Origin: Gemmatimonadota bacterium | Lineage (GTDB): Bacteria > Latescibacterota > UBA2968 > UBA8231 | Assembly (NCBI GenBank): GCA_009845645.1 | Contig: VXZF01000463.1 | Coordinates: forward strand, 1-9,871 | Length of the DNA stretch: 9,871 bases | Reading direction: 5' to 3' | Part shown: positions 7,465 through 9,871 of the stretch, piece after piece | Numbering within the stretch: position 1 is the stretch's first letter | How the letters are laid out: each line of letters starts with the position of its first letter | Notes under the pieces: model-generated | The model's input: the letters and a program-made list of their open reading frames with translations, nothing else | Databases searched by the model: none | What the model was told of the DNA's origin: nothing | Translations under genes and position numbers: made by a program

Positions 7465-7567
7465 CGTGGAGGGGTGTTACGGTAGGGTAGGGTTCGGTCC
7501 AGTCAGTTCGAAACAGGCTTGCAGAGCGCCCATGATCCACAGCAGATGACCGCTCGGTCCGTTCCGT

Positions 7568-8827
7568 TCAACACAGGTAGTCGACGCAGGTGGCGGCGTG
7601 GACCTTTAGCACCTGCCCGAACTCCGGCTCGCGGATCTGCTCGTCGGGAACGGCGATGTTCTCTAGGTCCGTGCCGTAGATCGCCGCAGGGATGCCCCGG
7701 CGCCACCAGAAGCGGGTATCCGTGGAGCCGTAGCTGACGTTGGCCTCGATCTCACGCCCCGTGATCCGTCGCGCGTTGGCGGCCACGGCCTGCACGATCT
7801 CCTCGTCGGGGGCCGAATAGGCCGACTCCAGACACACCACCCACTCCACGTCGATCTCCCCGCGGTCGAGGCCCGTGCCGGCCAGCACTTCCTCCACCTT
7901 CTCCTGCAGGTCCTGCGTGGACACGCCGACCGGCGTGCGCAGGTCGATCTCCATGCGGCAGGCCGTGGGGATCGTGTTGCTCTGTACGCCGCCCTGAATC
8001 ACGCCCACGTTGACCGTGGTCGAGTCCGCCACCCATCCTTTGCCCGCCAGCCCGCCGTCGCGCACCTCTCGGTCCCGGCCCCGGGCGACGGCCGCGGCCA
8101 CCTCGGGCGGGGTCTCGAGACGCCAGCCCTTCAGCGTCATCAGGGCCGCGGCCACAGTCATGGCCCGGGCGATGGCGTCGTCCTCCACGGGCACCGCCGC
8201 CAGGCCGCCGCGGTGGCGGGTCTCGACGACCAGCGTGTACTTGCCCTTGTGGCCGATCAGCACCTGATCCATCCTCGTGGGCTCGCTGTTCAGGCAGGCG
8301 TCGCCGCGGGTCATGGGCACGTGCTCCAGCAGCCAGTCCGAGCCCCAGAACCCACCTGTCTCTTCGTCGCCCACCAGGGTCAGCGTCAACTGCCCGCGGA
8401 TCGGGACGTCGAGCTCGTGGAGCAGGACCAACGACAGCAGGGAGGCCACCGATCCGGCCTTCATGTCACCGACGCCGCGGCCGAGGATGCGGCCGTCCCG
8501 GCACTCACCGGAGTAGGGATCAAAGGACCAAGCCTCCGGGTCGCCGGCCGGGAACTGGTCCAGGTGGCCGTTGAGGACGAGGTTGCGGCCGGCCTGGCGG
8601 CCCTCCATCCAGGAGACCAGGCTCTGCACCGTCGGCTGCGGCTCGTACACGTCGGCCGGCAGCCCCTTTGACTTCAGGTAGCGGGCTAGGTAGTCGACAC
8701 AGGCGCTGGTGTCGCCGGGCGGGTTGTCGGTGGGGATGGCGACGACGTCCCGCAGCACGCCTTTGAACTCCGGCAGTCTGCGGTCGACCTCGGCGAACAG
8801 GCGTTGCTTCAGGTCTTCGGTGGTCAT
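7568..8827 (-). CDS. M20-family metallohydrolase (ArgE/DapE/carboxypeptidase-like) lacking the terminal metal-ligand histidine
   Basis: 419-residue cytoplasmic enzyme without a signal peptide. The M20 fold is clear: 'LVLNGHLDQFPAGD' (H88, D90), 'GRGVGDMKAG' (bridging ligand D121), 'VGDEETGG' (general base E155, ligand E156), ligand E182 in 'NSEPT', the inserted dimerisation domain (~185-300, with 'GVIQGGVQSNTIPTACRMEI'), and 'YGSTDTRFWWRRGIPAAIYG' near the end. The family removes acyl or amino-acid groups from small peptides and N-acyl amino acids using two zinc ions. Two usual residues are absent: the C-terminal ligand His of H-x-P-[DN]-E is A392 here (IAVPDE), and the dimerisation-domain His is L209. 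My recollection is that some M20 subfamilies share the first change, so this may be a subfamily trait. The ATG at 8827 has AGAGG five bases upstream. The gene is extremely GC-rich (51 of 60 bases at 8041-8100), unlike the two-component operon 3' of it. It is divergent from the second nitrilase gene. Confidence 0.92.
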   Translation of the reverse strand: MTTEDLKQRLFAEVDRRLPEFKGVLRDVVAIPTDNPPGDTSACVDYLARYLKSKGLPADVYEPQPTVQSLVSWMEGRQAGRNLVLNGHLDQFPAGDPEAWSFDPYSGECRDGRILGRGVGDMKAGSVASLLSLVLLHELDVPIRGQLTLTLVGDEETGGFWGSDWLLEHVPMTRGDACLNSEPTRMDQVLIGHKGKYTLVVETRHRGGLAAVPVEDDAIARAMTVAAALMTLKGWRLETPPEVAAAVARGRDREVRDGGLAGKGWVADSTTVNVGVIQGGVQSNTIPTACRMEIDLRTPVGVSTQDLQEKVEEVLAGTGLDRGEIDVEWVVCLESAYSAPDEEIVQAVAANARRITGREIEANVSYGSTDTRFWWRRGIPAAIYGTDLENIAVPDEQIREPEFGQVLKVHAATCVDYLC

Positions 8828-8869
8828 GCAAGCCTCTACGGTGGTGTCTGGGTAACGAGACGGATAGAA

Positions 8870-8901
8870 ATTATAAAGGGCCTTTGAGGGGAACTGGTCA
8901 A
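8870..8901 (-). promoter_or_regulatory. Candidate promoter of the M20 gene
   Basis: On the - strand a perfect TATAAT (8875-8870) lies 42 bases before the ATG, with TTGACC (8901-8896) 20 bases further up. The spacer is longer than the usual 17 of sigma70 but falls in the range used by Bacteroidota-type promoters. An odd palindrome AAAGG-G-CCTTT (8875-8885) sits just upstream of the -10 and could be an operator. The surrounding 8828-9009 intergenic region holds no gene. Confidence 0.4.
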
Positions 8902-8999
8902 GCGGTGGGCCGTCTTGCCCCCTCCCTACTTGTTCGCAGTCGCTGCCCTGATTTATTTTTTCAGAGCCAGAAGGCGGTGACGCGCTCTCGTAATGGATA

Positions 9000-9012
9000 G
9001 GAGTATGCAGTG
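9000..9012 (+). promoter_or_regulatory. Ribosome binding site and GTG start of the second nitrilase gene
   Basis: GGAG at 9000-9003 is six bases from the GTG at 9010-9012. An in-frame TAG at 8998-9000 excludes any longer start, so the GTG is the first possible one, and the family's first beta strand follows at once. An ATG at 9005 in another frame reads only one further codon before TGA (9011-9013), overlapping the GTG; being one base from GGAG, it is unlikely to be used much. Confidence 0.75.
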
Positions 9013-9871
9013 AAGTTGAAAATTGCCCCCGTCAGCCGGGATATAGAACGCAATTGCAAATACGTCGTGCGCCAGATGAAATACGCCAGTGAGCAAGGCG
9101 CTCATCTGGCGCATTTTTCCGAGACCTGTCTGGGGGGATACGTCGGGGTCGATCTCCCTTCCTTTGACCACTACGACTGGGACCTGCTGCGCCAGTGCAC
9201 GGAGACGGTCGCGGACTTGTCCCGCAAGTTGAAGCTGTGGGTCATTCTTGGCTCCAACCATCGCCTCACGGGCAGGCACAAGCCGCACAACAGCCTCTAC
9301 GTCATCAATGATCGCGGCTCTGTCGTGGACCGCTACGACAAGATGTTCTGTACCGGGAGGGCAGGATCAACGCCGGGTGATCTGGATTTCTATAGCCCGG
9401 GGTCGCGCTTGGTTACATTCGAAGTAAGGGGAATTAAATGCGGCCTGCAGATATGTCACGACTTTCGCTACCAGGAGTTGTACAGAGAATATAAAAAGCG
9501 CGGCGTAGAACTCGTCTTTCACTCCTATCACAATGGGGGCATGACCCTGAGCAAGAGGGAGCAATACAGGGACATTTGGGGGATCATGGTTGCAGCGACC
9601 ATGCAAACCTATGCGGCCAACAACTATATGTGGATCAGCGTCAACAACACTACGAGACGCGAAAGCAGCGGTTCCAGCTTTGTCGTCCGGCCCGACGGCC
9701 TGATCGACGGCCGATTGCCACTGCATAGGACCGGGGTCTTAGTATCGACCATCGACCCCAGAAAGAAATTTTACGATGCGTCGGAGGCGTGGCGCGGACG
9801 GGCCATGAAAGGGGTTTACCACAGTGGAACCCTAGTGCGCGACAGGCGCTCGGCGGACCGAACCAGCTTTT
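9010..9871 (+). CDS. Carbon-nitrogen hydrolase (nitrilase superfamily), 3' truncated by window edge
   Basis: 287 residues are visible from a GTG start at 9010; the frame remains open at base 9871. The catalytic triad is E38 in 'AHFSETCLGGY', K111 in 'VVDRYDKMFCTG' and C149 in 'CGLQICHDFRYQEL'. The N-terminal 'KLKIAPVSRDIERNCKYVV' and 'SEQGAHLAHFSE' follow the usual first strand and helix of the family. The enzyme should hydrolyse an amide- or nitrile-type C-N bond in the cytoplasm; no substrate can be named. It is clearly distinct from the nitrilase at the left end: the cysteine is followed by His-Asp-Phe rather than Tyr-Asp-Leu, and there is a different loop after the lysine. It has lower GC (29 of 60 bases at 9421-9480) than the divergent M20 gene. 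A 12-base perfect inverted repeat followed by five T's lies within codons 20-37, described separately. Most of the family's length is present, so little is missing at the C-terminus. Confidence 0.9.
   Translation, partial: MKLKIAPVSRDIERNCKYVVRQMKYASEQGAHLAHFSETCLGGYVGVDLPSFDHYDWDLLRQCTETVADLSRKLKLWVILGSNHRLTGRHKPHNSLYVINDRGSVVDRYDKMFCTGRAGSTPGDLDFYSPGSRLVTFEVRGIKCGLQICHDFRYQELYREYKKRGVELVFHSYHNGGMTLSKREQYRDIWGIMVAATMQTYAANNYMWISVNNTTRRESSGSSFVVRPDGLIDGRLPLHRTGVLVSTIDPRKKFYDASEAWRGRAMKGVYHSGTLVRDRRSADRTSF
9068..9118 (+). repeat. Terminator-like hairpin inside the second nitrilase gene
   Basis: TGCGCCAGATGA (9068-9079) and TCATCTGGCGCA (9102-9113) are perfect 12-base inverted repeats. Inside the 22-base loop, CGCC (9084-9087) can pair with GGCG (9097-9100), giving a long nested stem with a nine-base terminal loop. 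Five T's follow directly at 9114-9118. On the + strand this has the form of an intrinsic terminator, yet it lies within coding sequence (codons 20-37), about 60 bases after the start. It could be an attenuator, or a chance by-product of the protein sequence. The structure is seen directly; its role is inference. Confidence 0.45.

Noticed and set aside
7481..7494. GGTAGGGTAGGGTT, telomere-like or G-quadruplex-like short repeat
   Set aside because: Only two full units and three G-runs; too short to support a structure or function.
7548..7559. Inverted repeat GACCG-CT-CGGTC just after the M20 stop, as a terminator
   Set aside because: The loop is only two bases and no T-run follows on the - strand.
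8213..8671. 152-residue open frame on the + strand
   Set aside because: Antisense to the M20 gene with its clear metal-binding motifs; a shadow of GC-rich coding DNA.
8930..8956. Promoter for the second nitrilase (TTGTTC with TATTTT)
   Set aside because: Both hexamers are weak and the region is not otherwise distinctive; not supportable from sequence alone.
8953..9288. 111-residue open frame on the - strand before the second nitrilase
   Set aside because: Mostly antisense to the nitrilase N-terminus containing the catalytic Glu region; no domain features.

Overview
The window reads as chromosomal DNA from a Gram-negative bacterium, most likely of the Bacteroidota / Rhodothermota / Latescibacterota-type (FCB) assemblage. 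The main evidence is a TonB-dependent outer-membrane receptor with an N-terminal carboxypeptidase-regulatory-like domain, followed two bases later by a DUF4249-type lipoprotein, a pairing typical of that assemblage. The exact phylum cannot be fixed from the sequence. Seven protein genes fill almost the whole window; no RNA gene, insertion sequence or CRISPR array was seen, and no gap exceeds 300 bases.

Left flank (1-1855): the 3' part of a putative glycosidase-like gene on the + strand enters from outside the window. It overlaps tail-to-tail, by 30 bases, a nitrilase-superfamily (carbon-nitrogen hydrolase) gene on the - strand. This flank is GC-rich.

Central block (1923-7379, all - strand, visibly less GC-rich): in transcription order, an OmpR/CpxR-type response regulator, a CpxA-type sensor kinase (4-base ATGA overlap), a 227-base gap, a TonB-dependent receptor, and the DUF4249 lipoprotein. 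The receptor and lipoprotein probably form an outer-membrane uptake unit for an unknown substrate. The promoter regions of both the regulator gene and the receptor gene carry direct repeats of TGTAAC-like units spaced about one helical turn. These resemble the GTAAA-N5-GTAAA boxes of CpxR, so the block may be a self-regulated sensing and uptake module.

Right flank (7568-9871): a very GC-rich M20-family metallohydrolase gene on the - strand lies divergent to a second nitrilase-superfamily gene on the + strand, which runs off the window end. The M20 protein keeps most metal ligands but lacks the last canonical metal-binding histidine. The second nitrilase has a GTG start fixed by an upstream in-frame stop, and a strong terminator-like hairpin lies inside its first 40 codons.

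Taken together, the flanks suggest amide/peptide and glycoside breakdown, and the centre suggests regulated outer-membrane uptake. The most interesting non-coding signals are the shared repeat boxes and the intragenic hairpin.
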